From Tsuneonella suprasediminis (GTDB taxonomy: Bacteria; Pseudomonadota; Alphaproteobacteria; Sphingomonadales; Sphingomonadaceae), in the NCBI RefSeq assembly GCF_003605755.1, contig NZ_RAHJ01000014.1, positions 310,001-374,000 of the forward strand: a stretch of DNA of 64,000 nt, written 5' to 3'. Shown in pieces: positions 35,515 through 45,239 of this stretch. Each line of letters opens with the position of its first letter. Within the stretch, counting starts at the first letter, position 1. Both the position numbers and the translations under genes were made by a program. Under the pieces are notes generated by a model that was not told where the DNA came from, ran no database searches, and worked only from the letters and a program-made list of their open reading frames with translations.

Positions 35515-36323
35515 CCTCGGCTGCTTACGCTCGCTTGCGTGGTATCCGCTATGCTTTGCCCGACAGTATCGGGCAGCTCATGCCAGTGGCGACAATCGAT
35601 AATGTCGTGAGGACATGCGCCGAGGTCGGCCGCCGCAGGATGTCAAGCAGCGTGGGGTTGTTTGCCAACGACGATGCGTCTCCTGGTGACATAGCTGCGG
35701 AATTGATCGAACTGGCTGACAAGCTGAGAGCGACAGGTTGCGATGCGGTGATCGCCCTCAAGTCTCCGCAACTCGCATTCGATGCCACATTAGTGGGGCA
35801 GATCGCTGATCGCGGAATGCCGGTCGTGCTCGATGCGTTGCGTCTGGATCAGGCCGAGCGTATTCACGCATTGGCGGTTGAGAGCGGGGCAGGGATTGCC
35901 ATTCCTGCGCGCTGGCAGCGGAGTACGCGCGATGTGCAGGGTTTGCGCGATTTGCCGTGCCGTATCCGGCTGGTGAAAGGGGAATGGGCCGACCCGGTGC
36001 ACGATGCAGAGGATATCGGCGCTGCTTACCTCTCGCTTGTTCGGGTGCTGGCAGGGCGCAAGGCTGTGGTCGGTGTGGCGACACACGATCCGGTGCTCGC
36101 TCGCGCAGCGCTGGGCATTTTGCGCGCGGCGGGCACGCCGGTGGAACTGGAACAGCTGCGCGGTCTGCCTGCGCGCCGCACGATGCGCGTTGCGTGCGAA
36201 ATGGATATACCTGTGCGGCGGTACACTGCCTTTGGCCCCGGATGGTGGCCCTATGCCATCGAACAGGCGCTCCGCCGACCCTATTTGCCGGTCTGGGCAT
36301 TGCGCGATCTGGTTGGGCGTTAA
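35511..36323 (+). CDS. Proline-dehydrogenase-like TIM-barrel protein
   Basis: The 270-residue protein resembles the catalytic barrel of proline dehydrogenase: RIRLVKGEWADP, GVATHDPVLARAAL, VELEQLRGLPARR and RRYTAFGPGWWPYAIEQAL line up with PutA-type flavin- and substrate-binding segments. It is short, and the full FAD motif is not obvious, so catalysis is uncertain. The start is a GTG overlapping the stop of the acyltransferase gene. It ends convergently with the MFS gene, sharing TTAA at the stops. Confidence 0.72.
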   Translation: MTSAAYARLRGIRYALPDSIGQLMPVATIDNVVRTCAEVGRRRMSSSVGLFANDDASPGDIAAELIELADKLRATGCDAVIALKSPQLAFDATLVGQIADRGMPVVLDALRLDQAERIHALAVESGAGIAIPARWQRSTRDVQGLRDLPCRIRLVKGEWADPVHDAEDIGAAYLSLVRVLAGRKAVVGVATHDPVLARAALGILRAAGTPVELEQLRGLPARRTMRVACEMDIPVRRYTAFGPGWWPYAIEQALRRPYLPVWALRDLVGR

Positions 36324-37585
36324 TCCTCCGCTATTCCTTCGCCCTTCATCGGCATCGGCGCCAGCAGGCGTAGCAGTACCAGCGACAGAGTTAGCCATGC
36401 ACCGGCTGCCGCCAGTGTAAGGGGTATCGTGGTGTAATCGGACAGTGTCCCCCACCCCCATGCGCCCAGTGCCATCCCGCCGAATGTCGTCGCCTGATAG
36501 ATCGACATGCAGCGACCAAGGATCTCTTCAGGCGCCCGGACCTGCATCGCCACGTTGATAGTCGTCAGCGCAAGCACCCATCCCGACCCGGCGGCGAAGG
36601 CCGCGGGTATCGCGGCGGGCATATTGCCAGCCTGCATCAGAATCAGATAGCCGATAATGAACGCAATCGTGCCGATGCCGACTACAGCTTCGCTGCCGAT
36701 CCGCCGCCGCAGGTTAGAAACGAAAAGCGCAGCCAGAATCGACGCGATGCCGAAACCGCCCAGCATCAGCCCATAGTCGATCTCGCTTCCATGCAGACGG
36801 TTACGGACGATCACCGGCAACAATGCGGCATAGCCCGCAAAACCCACGCCCAGACAGAATCCACGGATCAATATGCGGCGTACCGACCCCGACCCCGCAC
36901 AGAAACGCAGGCCGATTGCGATGGAAGCCATCATCGGAATACGGCGTGGCGGGCTGATCTGGGGCCTCCACCGTAGCAGCACGACGATCAGCAGCGTATA
37001 GCTGAGCGCATTGAGTGCGAATGCGAGCGACGTACTCCATAGTGAAATCAACACGCCGCCCAGCGCAGGCCCGACGCTGCGTGCAAGGTTGAATGCAACC
37101 GAATTGAGACTGATAGCCTGTGGCAGATCGCGCTTGCCGACTTGTGCGCGCACGGATGCCTGCCACGCAGGGGAATTGAGCGCGGTGCCGATCCCGACCA
37201 ACAGAGTGAACAGCAGCAGACTCCACGGCCCGATCATTCCTGCCCAGCTAACCAGTGCAAGCGCAGTGGATATCAGCAGCATTCCGCTTTGCGCGGCCAG
37301 CATCACGCGGCGGCGGTCGAAATTGTCGGCAATCGCGCCCGCAAATACTCCGAAGGCCATGATCGGCAGAGTCGTTGATGCTTGAACCAGTGCGATCAAT
37401 ACATGCGAATTGGTCAGATCGGTCATCAGCCACGCAGCGGCGACCGATTGAATCATCGATCCGAGGTTGGATACCAGATTGGCGATCCAGATTGCTCGAA
37501 ATGCCGGATAACCAAATGGAGCCAGTGTCTTGCCAGAAGCAAGCAACCCTTTGTGCGCGTGGGATGAATCGGGGTTGGGTGGCAT
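36320..37585 (-). CDS. MFS transporter (EntS/MFS_3-like efflux type)
   Basis: This 421-residue membrane protein has about twelve hydrophobic helices. FGVFAGAIADNFDRRRVMLAA is the signature loop between helices 2 and 3, and NSVAFNLARSVGPALGG is typical of the TMEM/EntS-like MFS_3 group of exporters. I take ATG 37585 (MPPNPDSSHAHKG) as the start, since the region upstream in frame looks non-coding. Substrate unknown. Confidence 0.85.
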   Translation of the reverse strand: MPPNPDSSHAHKGLLASGKTLAPFGYPAFRAIWIANLVSNLGSMIQSVAAAWLMTDLTNSHVLIALVQASTTLPIMAFGVFAGAIADNFDRRRVMLAAQSGMLLISTALALVSWAGMIGPWSLLLFTLLVGIGTALNSPAWQASVRAQVGKRDLPQAISLNSVAFNLARSVGPALGGVLISLWSTSLAFALNALSYTLLIVVLLRWRPQISPPRRIPMMASIAIGLRFCAGSGSVRRILIRGFCLGVGFAGYAALLPVIVRNRLHGSEIDYGLMLGGFGIASILAALFVSNLRRRIGSEAVVGIGTIAFIIGYLILMQAGNMPAAIPAAFAAGSGWVLALTTINVAMQVRAPEEILGRCMSIYQATTFGGMALGAWGWGTLSDYTTIPLTLAAAGAWLTLSLVLLRLLAPMPMKGEGIAED

Positions 37586-37640
37586 TTGATCTGCCTTGGG
37601 ACCGATGTTCGGGCCGGTCAAGCGAGCAAACTGTGCCCCC

Positions 37641-38924
37641 TCAGCTCTCCCGTGCGATTTCCCGCCAGCCGATATCGCGGCGGCAGAATCCGGTCGGAAA
37701 ATCGATCGCATCGACTGCACGATAGACGGCTTCCTGCGCTTCCTGAACGCTGCTGCCGAGCGCCGTCACGTTCAATACCCGTCCGCGGTTGGCCACCAGT
37801 TTTCCATCGGCCAGTGCCGTGCCCGCATGAAATACCTTCGCGCCATCGCCTTCGGCATCGTTGAGCGCGATCGCTCCGCCTTTTTCCGGCGCGCCGGGGT
37901 AGCCATCGGCTGCCATCACGACTGTCAGCGCGAAACGCTTGGCCATATGAACCCGGGGAATCGTCGCGAGCCGGTTCTGCGCGCACGCGAGCAGCAGTTC
38001 GCCCAGATCGTCTTGCAGGCGCATCATCAGCACCTGGCATTCGGGATCACCGAAACGACAATTGTATTCGATCAGCTTCGGCCCATCCTCAGTCAGCATC
38101 AGTCCGGCATAGAGCACGCCCGAATAAGGCATTCCTTCTTCCGCCATGGCCCGCACTGTCGGGGCGATGATCCGTTCAAGAACCTGCCCACGGGTAATCG
38201 GATCGAGCACGCGGGCCGGACTATACGCGCCCATCCCGCCGGTATTGGGCCCGGTATCGCCTTCGCCCACTCGCTTGTGATCCTGCGCGGAACCGAATGT
38301 CAGCACGATGGCCCCATCTGTCAGGGCGAAGAAGCTGACTTCTTCCCCTTCCATGAATTCTTCGATGACGACTTCGGCCCCGGCATCGCCGAATTGCCCG
38401 CCGAACATATCGGCCAGCGCTTCTTCTGCTTCGGCGCGGGTCTGTGCGATGATCACGCCTTTGCCGGCAGCCAGCCCATCGGCCTTGAGGACATATGGCG
38501 CGGAAAATCCATCCAGCGCAGCAACTGCTTCAGATAAAGAACGTGCACGAGCATATCCGGCCGTCGGGATGCCCGCGCGGTCGCATAGTCCCTTGGTGAA
38601 GGCTTTGCTGCCTTCCAGTTGCGCCGCTGCTTTGCTCGGCCCGAATACTGCGATTCCCGCTTCGCGCAGAGTATCGGCCAGCCCATCGACCAGCGGAGCC
38701 TCCGGCCCGATCACGACCAAGCCGATGCTTTGCCCTTCGCAGAAGGCGATCACTGCACCGTGATCGGCCGCATCAAGATCGACCAATTGTGCGTGTTCGG
38801 CAATCCCCGGGTTGCCCGGCGCGGCATAGAGGGTATCGTTATCGTCCGCGAGCAGCCGCGATTGCGCCAGCTTCCACGCCAGCGCGTGTTCGCGTCCGCC
38901 ACCGCCGAGCAAAAGGATATTCAT
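37641..38924 (-). CDS. purD: Phosphoribosylamine--glycine ligase
   Basis: This 427-residue ATP-grasp enzyme makes glycinamide ribonucleotide in purine synthesis. It begins [20 protein letters not shown] and carries [41 protein letters not shown] and [12 protein letters not shown]. The start codon overlaps the divergent xseA start on a shared CATG. AGGAG lies five bases before its ATG, within the first codons of xseA. Confidence 0.95.
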   Translation of the reverse strand: MNILLLGGGGREHALAWKLAQSRLLADDNDTLYAAPGNPGIAEHAQLVDLDAADHGAVIAFCEGQSIGLVVIGPEAPLVDGLADTLREAGIAVFGPSKAAAQLEGSKAFTKGLCDRAGIPTAGYARARSLSEAVAALDGFSAPYVLKADGLAAGKGVIIAQTRAEAEEALADMFGGQFGDAGAEVVIEEFMEGEEVSFFALTDGAIVLTFGSAQDHKRVGEGDTGPNTGGMGAYSPARVLDPITRGQVLERIIAPTVRAMAEEGMPYSGVLYAGLMLTEDGPKLIEYNCRFGDPECQVLMMRLQDDLGELLLACAQNRLATIPRVHMAKRFALTVVMAADGYPGAPEKGGAIALNDAEGDGAKVFHAGTALADGKLVANRGRVLNVTALGSSVQEAQEAVYRAVDAIDFPTGFCRRDIGWREIARES

Positions 38925-40422
38925 GGCCGCTCCTGATAACTACGATAATGATGCTGCCGGGCTGGTAGCGAAGGGGCGCGCCGGGGACAACGCCGAGCCG
39001 CTATCGGTCAGCCAACTATCCTCCATCCTGAAACGAACAGTCGAAGATCGTTTTGGATTTGTCCGCTTGCGCGGTGAACTGTCGGGTGTGAAGCGCGCTG
39101 CCAGCGGGCACCTTTATTGCTCGTTGAAGGACGAGAAGGCAGTGATCGACGGGGTCATGTGGCGTGGCAATACCCAACGGCTGGCCTTTGCCCCCGAAGA
39201 CGGGCTGGAAGTGATCGCCACCGGCAAGCTGACGACATATCCGGGGCGTTCGAAATACCAGATCGTGATCGAATCGCTCGAACTGGCGGGGGAGGGGGCT
39301 TTGCTCGCTCTGCTGGAGAAGCTCCGGCTGCGGCTGGGCGCGGAAGGATTGTTCGATCCGGCACGCAAACGCGCGCTGCCGTTCCTGCCGCGGACAATCG
39401 GGGTGGTCACCAGCCCGACGGGGGCGGTGATTCGCGATATCCTCCACCGGCTGGCGGATCGTTTCCCCAGCCATGTCATCGTGTGGCCCGTTCTGGTCCA
39501 GGGACAGGGCGCTGCCGAGCAGGTTGCCGCCGCAGTGCGCGGATTTTCCGACCTGCCTCCGGGCGGGCCGGTGCCGCGCCCCGATATCGTGATCGTCGCG
39601 CGTGGTGGCGGTTCGATTGAAGATCTGTGGAGCTTCAACGAAGAAATTGTGGTTCGTGCAATTGCAGAATGTACCATTCCGGTTATTTCGGCGGTGGGGC
39701 ATGAAACCGATACCACACTTGCCGATTACGCCGCCGATCGACGCGCCCCGACACCTACGGCAGCGGCGGAAATTGCCGTGCCCGTGCGCGCCGACCTTGC
39801 CGCGACCCTGCATGATTTCACAGGCAGGCAGCGGCGCGCGATTGCCCGGCCAGTCGCGCTTGGTCGCGAACGGCTGGCGGCGCGGGCAGATCGCTTGCCG
39901 CGGATAGAGGCGTTGCTTCAACCGCAGGCGCAAAAGCTGGATGAATTGACCGAACGCCTGCGGCGCGGGCTGGCTGATCGCGCGGCGAATGGGCGAGAGG
40001 CATTGGGGCGTTTGCGTTTGTCAGACGCAGTACTGACCCGGTCGCTGCGCGATGCCTGCCAACGATTGGCGCAGACTCGACTATCGCCTCAATTGGTGGA
40101 GAATCGTCTGCAACGCGAACGCGAACGTCTTTCGGCGTTGGAGCGACTGCATATCTCGCTTAACCCACGCGCACCGCTGGCACGGGGCTTTGTCCTCATA
40201 CGTGGAGAATCGGGCCAGTTGATGCGCACACGCACAGAGGCGAGCGGGGAGACGCGCCTATCTATTGAATTTGCCGATGGAACACTGGATGTCGCGCCAG
40301 TTGATGGCACTGTGCCGCCTGCTCCGCCCGCCTCGTCTCCCGCGAAGCCCAGACGACGAGCGACACGGTCCGTCGCCCCTGAGCAACCGCCCGTACAGGA
40401 TGATTTGTTTGGCGGCGCATGA
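38923..40422 (+). CDS. xseA: Exodeoxyribonuclease VII large subunit
   Basis: The 499-residue protein is the large subunit of exonuclease VII, which degrades single-stranded DNA in repair. It has an N-terminal OB-fold ([36 protein letters not shown]) and the catalytic core [37 protein letters not shown] and [21 protein letters not shown] long coiled-coil and a proline-rich tail follow. AAAGGA before its ATG lies inside purD. Confidence 0.95.
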   Translation: MAAPDNYDNDAAGLVAKGRAGDNAEPLSVSQLSSILKRTVEDRFGFVRLRGELSGVKRAASGHLYCSLKDEKAVIDGVMWRGNTQRLAFAPEDGLEVIATGKLTTYPGRSKYQIVIESLELAGEGALLALLEKLRLRLGAEGLFDPARKRALPFLPRTIGVVTSPTGAVIRDILHRLADRFPSHVIVWPVLVQGQGAAEQVAAAVRGFSDLPPGGPVPRPDIVIVARGGGSIEDLWSFNEEIVVRAIAECTIPVISAVGHETDTTLADYAADRRAPTPTAAAEIAVPVRADLAATLHDFTGRQRRAIARPVALGRERLAARADRLPRIEALLQPQAQKLDELTERLRRGLADRAANGREALGRLRLSDAVLTRSLRDACQRLAQTRLSPQLVENRLQRERERLSALERLHISLNPRAPLARGFVLIRGESGQLMRTRTEASGETRLSIEFADGTLDVAPVDGTVPPAPPASSPAKPRRRATRSVAPEQPPVQDDLFGGA

Positions 40423-40440
40423 CTTGCTAAGGCACGTCGC

Positions 40441-40641
40441 ATGTTGATGAAATCCGGCGACCCCACCGCGCAGCTTATCTATGGCCCCAATGATTTTCGC
40501 GTAATGCGTCCGGGCAATCATGTCTTGTGCGCGGTCAGCGGTGTGCCAATTCCGCTGGAAGAACTGCGTTACTGGAGTGTGTCGCATCAGGAAGCTTATG
40601 CCTCTGCCGATATTGCAAGTCGCCGGCTGACCGCCCGGTGA
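40441..40641 (+). CDS. DUF2093 domain protein
   Basis: This 66-residue protein matches the alphaproteobacterial DUF2093 family: LIYGPNDFRVMRPGNHVLCA, VPIPLEELRYWSV and QEAYASADIA. Function is unknown; members commonly sit near xseA, as here, 18 bases downstream. Its stop overlaps the GTG start of the peptidase gene. Confidence 0.87.
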   Translation: MLMKSGDPTAQLIYGPNDFRVMRPGNHVLCAVSGVPIPLEELRYWSVSHQEAYASADIASRRLTAR

Positions 40642-41576
40642 GGCGCAGTGCGACCCTTGCCGGGGGCGCACTGCTGGCACTCTCTGGCTGTACCGCTGGC
40701 AGCGATGCTGGCCAACCGGACAGTACGGCGGTTGTACAGCCTGTCGCTATACCGGCTACCGCTGCTGTGCCCACGCCTGCTGCGAAGCCCGGCACACACG
40801 CGAGGGTGCGCGGGCTGACTACGTTCACTTATCAGGGCGAACCGGAACAGGGTGGCTGGATTCGCGGACAAGTGCCTGGCGGCACGGTTGCCGCGACGTT
40901 CGACGGTGAGAAGCTGTCGTTTGATGACAAAGGAGAGTTTTTCGCCGGATTCGATCGTGATGCCGGACCGATTGCAACGCTCAGCGCGACGCTGGCCGAT
41001 GGGCGGATCGTCACCAGTCCCATTGCCGTCAAACCGCGCGACTGGCGGATCGAACGGGTCAACGTCGCGCGCCGCAAAAGCGGGCCGAGCGAAGCGTTCA
41101 TGGCCATCCGACGCCCTGAATTGGCGCGAATCGCCGCGGCACGGGCCGAACGGCACGATACCGATGGCTGGGCGCAGAATTTCATATGGCCGGTGAAAGG
41201 GCGCATCTCCGGCCGGTTCGGGTCACAAAGGGTCTATCGCGGAGAACCGGGCGCCTATCATTCCGGGCTCGATATCGCGACTGGCGAGAGTGGTACTCCG
41301 TTCGTCGCTCCGGCAGACGGTGTCGTGGTATTGGCGGCTGGTGACAAACCTTTCAGTCTGGAAGGGCAGCTCCTGATTATCGATCACGGCAATGGGCTGA
41401 ACAGCGCTTTTCTCCATGCCTCCCGCTTGGCGGTGAAAGACGGCGATGTCGTGAAACGTGGCCAATATATCGGCAATATCGGCAGTTCGGGCCGGGCGAC
41501 CGGTCCGCATTTGCACTGGTCGATCAAGTGGCACGATGCGCGGCTCGATCCCCTGTTATTCCTCCCGCCGATGTAG
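40638..41576 (+). CDS. M23-family peptidase, lipoprotein (LytM domain)
   Basis: This 312-residue envelope protein starts with GTG (overlapping the previous stop) and a lipobox signal (LLALSGC). The C-terminal LytM/M23 domain holds YHSGLDIAT and GPHLHWSIKW, which supply the zinc ligands and catalytic histidine, so an active peptidoglycan endopeptidase is likely. The middle part (residues about 60-190) is a beta-rich N-terminal module. Residues 20-50 are alanine/proline-rich. Confidence 0.9.
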   Translation: MRRSATLAGGALLALSGCTAGSDAGQPDSTAVVQPVAIPATAAVPTPAAKPGTHARVRGLTTFTYQGEPEQGGWIRGQVPGGTVAATFDGEKLSFDDKGEFFAGFDRDAGPIATLSATLADGRIVTSPIAVKPRDWRIERVNVARRKSGPSEAFMAIRRPELARIAAARAERHDTDGWAQNFIWPVKGRISGRFGSQRVYRGEPGAYHSGLDIATGESGTPFVAPADGVVVLAAGDKPFSLEGQLLIIDHGNGLNSAFLHASRLAVKDGDVVKRGQYIGNIGSSGRATGPHLHWSIKWHDARLDPLLFLPPM

Positions 41577-41581
41577 CTGGA

Positions 41582-42589
41582 ATGCCGATCAGGTTGCGTT
41601 TTCGTGCGATGCGGTTCGCTGCGATTGTCAGCGTCGCGCTGGGCCTTTCGCCGGGGACGTGGCTGCGGGATGCGCCGCCACAAGGTGTGGATTCGCCTGT
41701 CGTCGTATTCAGACCCATTGCCCTCAATAAACGCACGCTGGGACCGTTTACAATTGAAGGTGCATGGCACCTTGATAGCAGCAATTTCTGGTTCGGGGGG
41801 TACTCGGCGCTGGTTGCGCTCGATAGCGGGACTTTGCTGGCCGGGGCGGATCGCGGATGGACGCTACGTTTCAGGGTCCCGCCCGCAAATCGCATGTCGC
41901 AGCAATATGCGCGGTTCTCCCCGGTTGGAACGAAATACGCGAACAAACACTTGTCCGATCTGGAGGCGCTTGCCCATGATCCTGCCAATGGCGGAATTTG
42001 GGGGGCGTTCGAATATCGCAATGCCATAGCGCACTTTTCCCGTGATGGTCGTATGCAGCAGGTGGCTTTCCCGCCAGCGATGCGGGACTGGCCATCAAAT
42101 GCCGGGCCAGAAGCCATGGTGCGGCTTGCAGATGGGCGCTTTCTGGTTTCTGCCGAAGCAGTCTGGCGATCGGGTGCGAAACTCGATCTGCACACTCTGT
42201 TGGTGTTTTCTGGCGATCCGGTAGGTGGTGCCAGATCATGGAAGGCGCGTATCGCAACCCCGCCTGATTATGCGCTGGTGGATATGGCACAACTGCCCGA
42301 TGGCCGCGTACTGGTCCTGATGCGGAAGGTAAATTATCTGCCGCCGCGTTTCACCGGGCGTATTGCGGTTTACGACCCACGAACGCTCTCGGCAGACATG
42401 CCTTGGCGGGGGCAAGTAGTGGCAAAGCTCGAACCGCCGTTACCAACGGATAATTATGAAGGGATTGCCGTTGCTCCCGACAAGTCTGGTGCAGGCGCCG
42501 CTGTGTGGATCGTGTCGGACGATAATCGGATGCGGACGTTCCAGCGTACCGTCCTGCTCAAACTGCGATGGTCGCCGTCGGTGCAATGA
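41582..42589 (+). CDS. Esterase-like/phytase-like beta-propeller protein
   Basis: The 335-residue product resembles the 'esterase-like activity of phytase' family (PF13449-type). It has an N-terminal signal-like segment (MRFAAIVSVALGLSPG), SALVALDSGTLLAGADRGWTL, HLSDLEALAHDP, NAGPEAMVRLADGRFLVSAE and NYEGIAVAPDKSG. The periodic acidic motifs fit calcium-binding propeller blades. ATG 41582 and ATG 41609 are both possible starts. It is probably exported; the substrate is unknown. Confidence 0.8.
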   Translation: MPIRLRFRAMRFAAIVSVALGLSPGTWLRDAPPQGVDSPVVVFRPIALNKRTLGPFTIEGAWHLDSSNFWFGGYSALVALDSGTLLAGADRGWTLRFRVPPANRMSQQYARFSPVGTKYANKHLSDLEALAHDPANGGIWGAFEYRNAIAHFSRDGRMQQVAFPPAMRDWPSNAGPEAMVRLADGRFLVSAEAVWRSGAKLDLHTLLVFSGDPVGGARSWKARIATPPDYALVDMAQLPDGRVLVLMRKVNYLPPRFTGRIAVYDPRTLSADMPWRGQVVAKLEPPLPTDNYEGIAVAPDKSGAGAAVWIVSDDNRMRTFQRTVLLKLRWSPSVQ

Positions 42590-42637
42590 GGTGTGCCGCT
42601 GAAGGAAAGCCGCCGACACCCCTGCCCCGGACGTGCG

Positions 42638-42674
42638 AAAGGCGCGCGAGGAGCCGACCCTTCGCGCGCCTTTT
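42638..42674. terminator. Bidirectional terminator between convergent genes
   Basis: AAAGGCGCGCGA and TCGCGCGCCTTTT form a long G+C-rich stem with a T-run on the plus side and a shorter one on the minus side. It lies between the phytase-like gene and rpmB, which converge, so it can end both transcripts. Confidence 0.75.
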
Positions 42675-42707
42675 CGAATCGCACACCCCATTTTGGGGAG
42701 GCGGCAA

Positions 42708-42995
42708 TCAGGCGGCCTTCGCAGCCTTCTTCAGTTCGCGCTTCACCTTGAGAGCACGATTGCTGAGCTTGCTGTCGTTGGTCTTCAGCAGCCAGTTATC
42801 CAGGCCGCCGTTGTGTTCGACAGAACGCAGACCCTGCGTCGAAACGCGGAACTTGAAAGCGCGATCGAGCTTTTCGCTCAGCAGCGTGACGTTCTGCAGG
42901 TTGGGCAGGAAGACCTTTTTGGTCTTGTTATTCGCGTGGCTTACGTTGTGGCCAACCTGGCGGCCCTTGCCAGTCAGTTCGCAAATGCGCGACAT
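42708..42995 (-). CDS. rpmB: 50S ribosomal protein L28
   Basis: This 95-residue protein begins [20 protein letters not shown] and has [11 protein letters not shown] and [16 protein letters not shown], which identify L28 of the large ribosomal subunit. The lysine-rich tail is typical for alphaproteobacteria. It is monocistronic and ends at a strong terminator. Confidence 0.97.
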   Translation of the reverse strand: MSRICELTGKGRQVGHNVSHANNKTKKVFLPNLQNVTLLSEKLDRAFKFRVSTQGLRSVEHNGGLDNWLLKTNDSKLSNRALKVKRELKKAAKAA

Positions 42996-43091
42996 GATAA
43001 ATCTCGTTCGTAAAAGGTTGCCGGTGTTCCGGGAAAGGCGCGCGCATAGCGAGAGGCTCGCGAATCGTCAAGCTTCGCGCTACCGCATCGC

Positions 43092-43550
43092 ATGATGACC
43101 CGCTGGCCTTTGCCCCCCTATATGCAACGCGCTCTGGCGCTCGCTGCCGACGCGGCGGCGGCGGGGGAGGTGCCTGTGGGGGCGGTAATCGTCATGAAGG
43201 GCCGAATCGTGGGTGAAGGGCGTAATGCGCCACGCGAATCGCACGATCCCACTGCCCATGCTGAAATCGCTGCGATTCGCGCTGCCGCGGGTGTGCTGGG
43301 GAGCGAGCGACTGACAGGGTGCGAATTGTTCGTGACGCTGGAGCCGTGCGCGATGTGCGCGGGCGCTATCGTTCATGCCCGAATCGCGCGTGTGACGTAT
43401 GGTGCGCCCGATCCCAAGGGGGGCGCGGTGGCGCATGGGGCGCGAGTGTTCGATCAGCCCGGTTGTTTGCACCGGCCCGAAGTGATCGCAGGATTGGGCG
43501 AGCGCGAGGCAGCGGAGCTGTTACGAGGGTTCTTTCAAGATCGGCGGTAA
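43092..43550 (+). CDS. tadA: tRNA-specific adenosine deaminase
   Basis: The 152-residue enzyme deaminates the wobble adenosine of tRNA-Arg(ACG) to inosine. Its zinc motif is complete: HAEIAAIR with the catalytic glutamate and TLEPCAMCAGAI with the two cysteine ligands. GEVPVGAVIV and ARVTYGAPDPKGGA also match TadA. The N-terminus fits the ATG at 43092. Confidence 0.94.
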   Translation: MMTRWPLPPYMQRALALAADAAAAGEVPVGAVIVMKGRIVGEGRNAPRESHDPTAHAEIAAIRAAAGVLGSERLTGCELFVTLEPCAMCAGAIVHARIARVTYGAPDPKGGAVAHGARVFDQPGCLHRPEVIAGLGEREAAELLRGFFQDRR

Positions 43551-43572
43551 TCGGTCCTAAGCCTGGGTGAAC

Positions 43573-44295
43573 TCAAAGACCACGCCAGATTTTCACGTGT
43601 GTCCCGTCTTTCGGCCCGAAACGCTGCCGATCACATGCGGTCGGCATGAAGTTTTTAGCATAGCACAGCCGCAGTTCTTCCAGCCATCCGCGCTGATTGA
43701 TGGACAGGCCTACTGCGCTGCGTGGCCAGTCCGGGTTCGCGAGGACAAACGCATCGCGAATCTTGCCTGCTGTGAGCGCGCGGTCGTGTGACAGGCGGTC
43801 GAGATCGGGTTTGCGCAACCCCTCCCACAAGATGCGGGTGACTTTGAAATAGGCTGCGGGTGTACGCACCATGCAAGCGCCGTGTTTGGCCCATTCGGTC
43901 GCCTGAATGCGAGCGGATGGCATCATGCACAGGTTACGGCGTACCTCTGCCGGAGGCACACGTCGCGGGTTCGCGCACCATTGAGGCCAGCTAGTGCGGC
44001 CATCGGGCCATAAGCCATGGACGATCAATCCGAAATCACCATTGCGGCCAGAACATTGGGTTGAGTGTGCAGGGCTGGATTTGCGGGGTTTGCAAAATTC
44101 CGGGCTCCAGCTCAGCGCCAGAGTGTAGCCGGTGACTGGCATTTTGCGTTGCGGCCCATCGGGCCGCACGTGAGGTACAGTCACTGTGCTGGGCACCCGG
44201 CACTGATAGGCCTGGGCATGAGCGAGCGAAGGCAGCGCCAGAATCGCCAGAATCGGGGTGGGTCGGAATGCCCGACAGAGCATAGGCGCGATCAC
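43573..44295 (-). CDS. Ribonuclease T2 family protein
   Basis: This 240-residue secreted RNase T2-type enzyme has a signal peptide (ILAILALPSLAHAQA). Both catalytic motifs are present: GLIVHGLWP (CAS-I histidine) and EWAKHGACM (CAS-II His and Lys context). Several cysteines could form the family's disulfides. It would degrade RNA in the periplasm or outside the cell. Its start overlaps the nadC stop by four bases. Confidence 0.92.
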   Translation of the reverse strand: MIAPMLCRAFRPTPILAILALPSLAHAQAYQCRVPSTVTVPHVRPDGPQRKMPVTGYTLALSWSPEFCKPRKSSPAHSTQCSGRNGDFGLIVHGLWPDGRTSWPQWCANPRRVPPAEVRRNLCMMPSARIQATEWAKHGACMVRTPAAYFKVTRILWEGLRKPDLDRLSHDRALTAGKIRDAFVLANPDWPRSAVGLSINQRGWLEELRLCYAKNFMPTACDRQRFGPKDGTHVKIWRGL

Positions 44296-45155
44296 AATGC
44301 GGTGAAGTCCAGCCCGATATCGGCGGCAGGCGCGCTTTGCGTGAGGCGTCCGACTGATACGTAGTTCACGCCTGTCGCAGCCTTCGCTTTGATCGTATCG
44401 AGATTGATTCCGCCGCTTGCCTCTGTCGGGACGCGACCGGACACCAGTGCGACCGCTTCGCGCAGAGTCGGCGGTTCCATATTATCGAGCAGCAGGCGGG
44501 TTGCCCCGGCGGCGAGCGCGGGTTCGACCTGATCGATCCGGTCGACTTCGCAGATGATTTCTTTCACTCCGGCACTGACTGCCCGCTGTACTGCTTCGCG
44601 CACTGAACCAGCGACAAGGACGTGGTTATCCTTGATCATCGCGGCATCCCACAATCCCATGCGGTGATTGCTGCCCCCACCCATGCGAACAGCATACTTT
44701 TCCAGATGGCGCAGGCCGGGGATCGTCTTGCGGGTATCGAGCAATGTACAATCGGGATTGTCCATCGCCTGCACATATTCGCGCACCAGCGTGGCGACCC
44801 CGGACAGATGCTGCACTATATTCAGTGCACTGCGTTCGGCAGTGAGCATCGCGCGGGCGTTGCCCTTCAATCGCATCAGATCGGTGCCAGGGGTGACCGG
44901 ATCGCCATCGGACACCAGCAATTCGATTTCCATATCGGGATCGAGCGCGCGGAAAAACGCCACCGCCACCGGCAGCCCCGCCACCACAATGGCATCGCGG
45001 CTGTCCATGACACCGGAAAATTGCGCTTCGGCAGGGATCACGCTCTCGCTGGTCACGTCGCGCCCGCCATTCGGCAATCCGATGCCGAGATCTTCGGCCA
45101 GCGTTTCCGAAATGAAGCGGGACAGGTCGAAACCGGGGAGAGAGAAATCGGTCAT
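44292..45155 (-). CDS. nadC: Nicotinate-nucleotide pyrophosphorylase (carboxylating)
   Basis: This 287-residue phosphoribosyltransferase converts quinolinate to nicotinate mononucleotide in NAD synthesis. It shows ALNIVQHLSGVATLVREY, DTRKTIPGLRHLEKYAVRMGG, NHRMGLWDAAMIKDNHV and EASGGINLDTI. ATG 45155 gives a usual N-terminus, but a TTG at 45173 has a better placed GGAAG site and would add six residues. Confidence 0.94.
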   Translation of the reverse strand: MTDFSLPGFDLSRFISETLAEDLGIGLPNGGRDVTSESVIPAEAQFSGVMDSRDAIVVAGLPVAVAFFRALDPDMEIELLVSDGDPVTPGTDLMRLKGNARAMLTAERSALNIVQHLSGVATLVREYVQAMDNPDCTLLDTRKTIPGLRHLEKYAVRMGGGSNHRMGLWDAAMIKDNHVLVAGSVREAVQRAVSAGVKEIICEVDRIDQVEPALAAGATRLLLDNMEPPTLREAVALVSGRVPTEASGGINLDTIKAKAATGVNYVSVGRLTQSAPAADIGLDFTAL

Positions 45156-45239
45156 GCGCGCGGTGTGGCGCAATATTTCTTCCGCCTCAAGCCGCGTGCA
45201 TGATCATATCGAGTGGGGCGATAGTCGTTTGGGCAAAGG

